A DNA stretch of 22,653 bases, taken from contig JAYYZE010000022.1 of assembly GCA_036340235.1 (NCBI GenBank), forward strand, positions 1 through 22,653, read 5' to 3'. The notes under the pieces are model-generated. The model worked only from the letters and a program-made list of their open reading frames with translations. It searched no databases and was not told the origin of the DNA. The translations under genes were made by a program, and so were the position numbers. The stretch is from GCA-2862585 sp036340235 (lineage in GTDB: Bacteria > Bacteroidota > Bacteroidia > Flavobacteriales > UBA7312). The first letter of the stretch is position 1. Every line of letters begins with the position of its first letter. Positions 22,511 to 22,653 of the stretch are shown in pieces.

Positions 22511-22653
22511 TTACTGTAGTATTAATTTATGATTACTTATTCCATTTAGTGTTCTAATGGTAAGACTGTAAATCCCTTTCGAATAGTTAGATAAATCAAT
22601 TTGAGTGTAGGAATTCCCTACCTCTTTAATAGTTTCAAAATATACCTCTTTAC
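22511..22653 (-). CDS. C-terminal end of a type IX secretion cargo protein (5' end outside window)
   Basis: Only the last 46 codons and the stop (22511-22513) are in the window. They read as a type A C-terminal sorting domain: IDLSNYSKGIYSLTIRT, a short NGISNH turn, then the final KLILQ. This pattern (IDLSxxxxGIY...KLIL at the very end) is what the Por/type IX secretion machinery of Bacteroidota recognises to carry proteins across the outer membrane. What the passenger does cannot be told from this stub. The downstream small secreted gene lies 11 bases away. Confidence 0.8.
   Translation of the reverse strand, partial: KEVYFETIKEVGNSYTQIDLSNYSKGIYSLTIRTLNGISNHKLILQ

Noticed and set aside
1..22653. 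CRISPR array, insertion sequence, toxin-antitoxin or phage-defence cassette
   Set aside because: Reading both strands I found no regularly spaced repeats, no transposase, and no gene of a known defence family; the only mobile-element trace is the integrase-like relic at the right end.

Overview
The window is chromosomal DNA from a member of the Bacteroidota, most likely a Flavobacteriales bacterium (Cryomorphaceae/Schleiferiaceae-like; the family level is a guess). The evidence is AT-rich sequence, promoter elements of the Bacteroidota form TAnnTTTG, no obvious Shine-Dalgarno sequences, Bacteroidota-specific families (DUF5916, DUF4294, BatA-type protein, a type IX secretion C-terminal signal), an S16 protein with a long acidic tail, and a DnaE polymerase carrying its own proofreading exonuclease domain.

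Layout. (1) 1-6156, minus strand: a tight cluster DUF5916 outer-membrane protein > LolD-like ABC ATPase > BatA-type membrane protein > dihydroorotase-like protein (cut by the left edge). Two of the junctions are 4-base ATGA overlaps. The dihydroorotase homologue has lost most metal ligands and is probably a pseudo-enzyme. (2) 6259-8990, plus strand: sucC, an intrinsic terminator, then a biotin carboxylase subunit. (3) 8991-12246, minus strand: a Gfo/Idh oxidoreductase, a lipoprotein and a polyprenyl-phosphate sugar transferase, apparently a surface-glycan operon. (4) 12309-13876, plus strand: pcm and a 3-hydroxyacyl-CoA dehydrogenase. (5) 13880-15813, minus strand: rpsP > rimM > DUF4294. (6) 15984-21664, plus strand: the exonuclease-polymerase dnaE, trxA, a terminator and a DUF58 protein. 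(7) 21665-22653: tRNA-Asp(GTC) with its terminator, a decayed fragment that looks like a tyrosine-recombinase (integrase) gene, a small secreted protein of unknown function, and the C-terminus of a type IX secretion cargo protein. This last kilobase looks like the edge of an accessory region inserted at the tRNA.

Most of the window is core metabolism, replication, translation and envelope biogenesis. I see no CRISPR array, no intact insertion sequence and no defence-system cassette. The points most worth following are the inactive dihydroorotase coupled to the BatA protein, the 180-residue charged/acidic tail on S16, the integrase relic beside tRNA-Asp, the repeated TAnnTTTGCA promoter core with two nearly leaderless genes, and a possible lipid A or surface-sugar oxidoreductase in the glycan operon.
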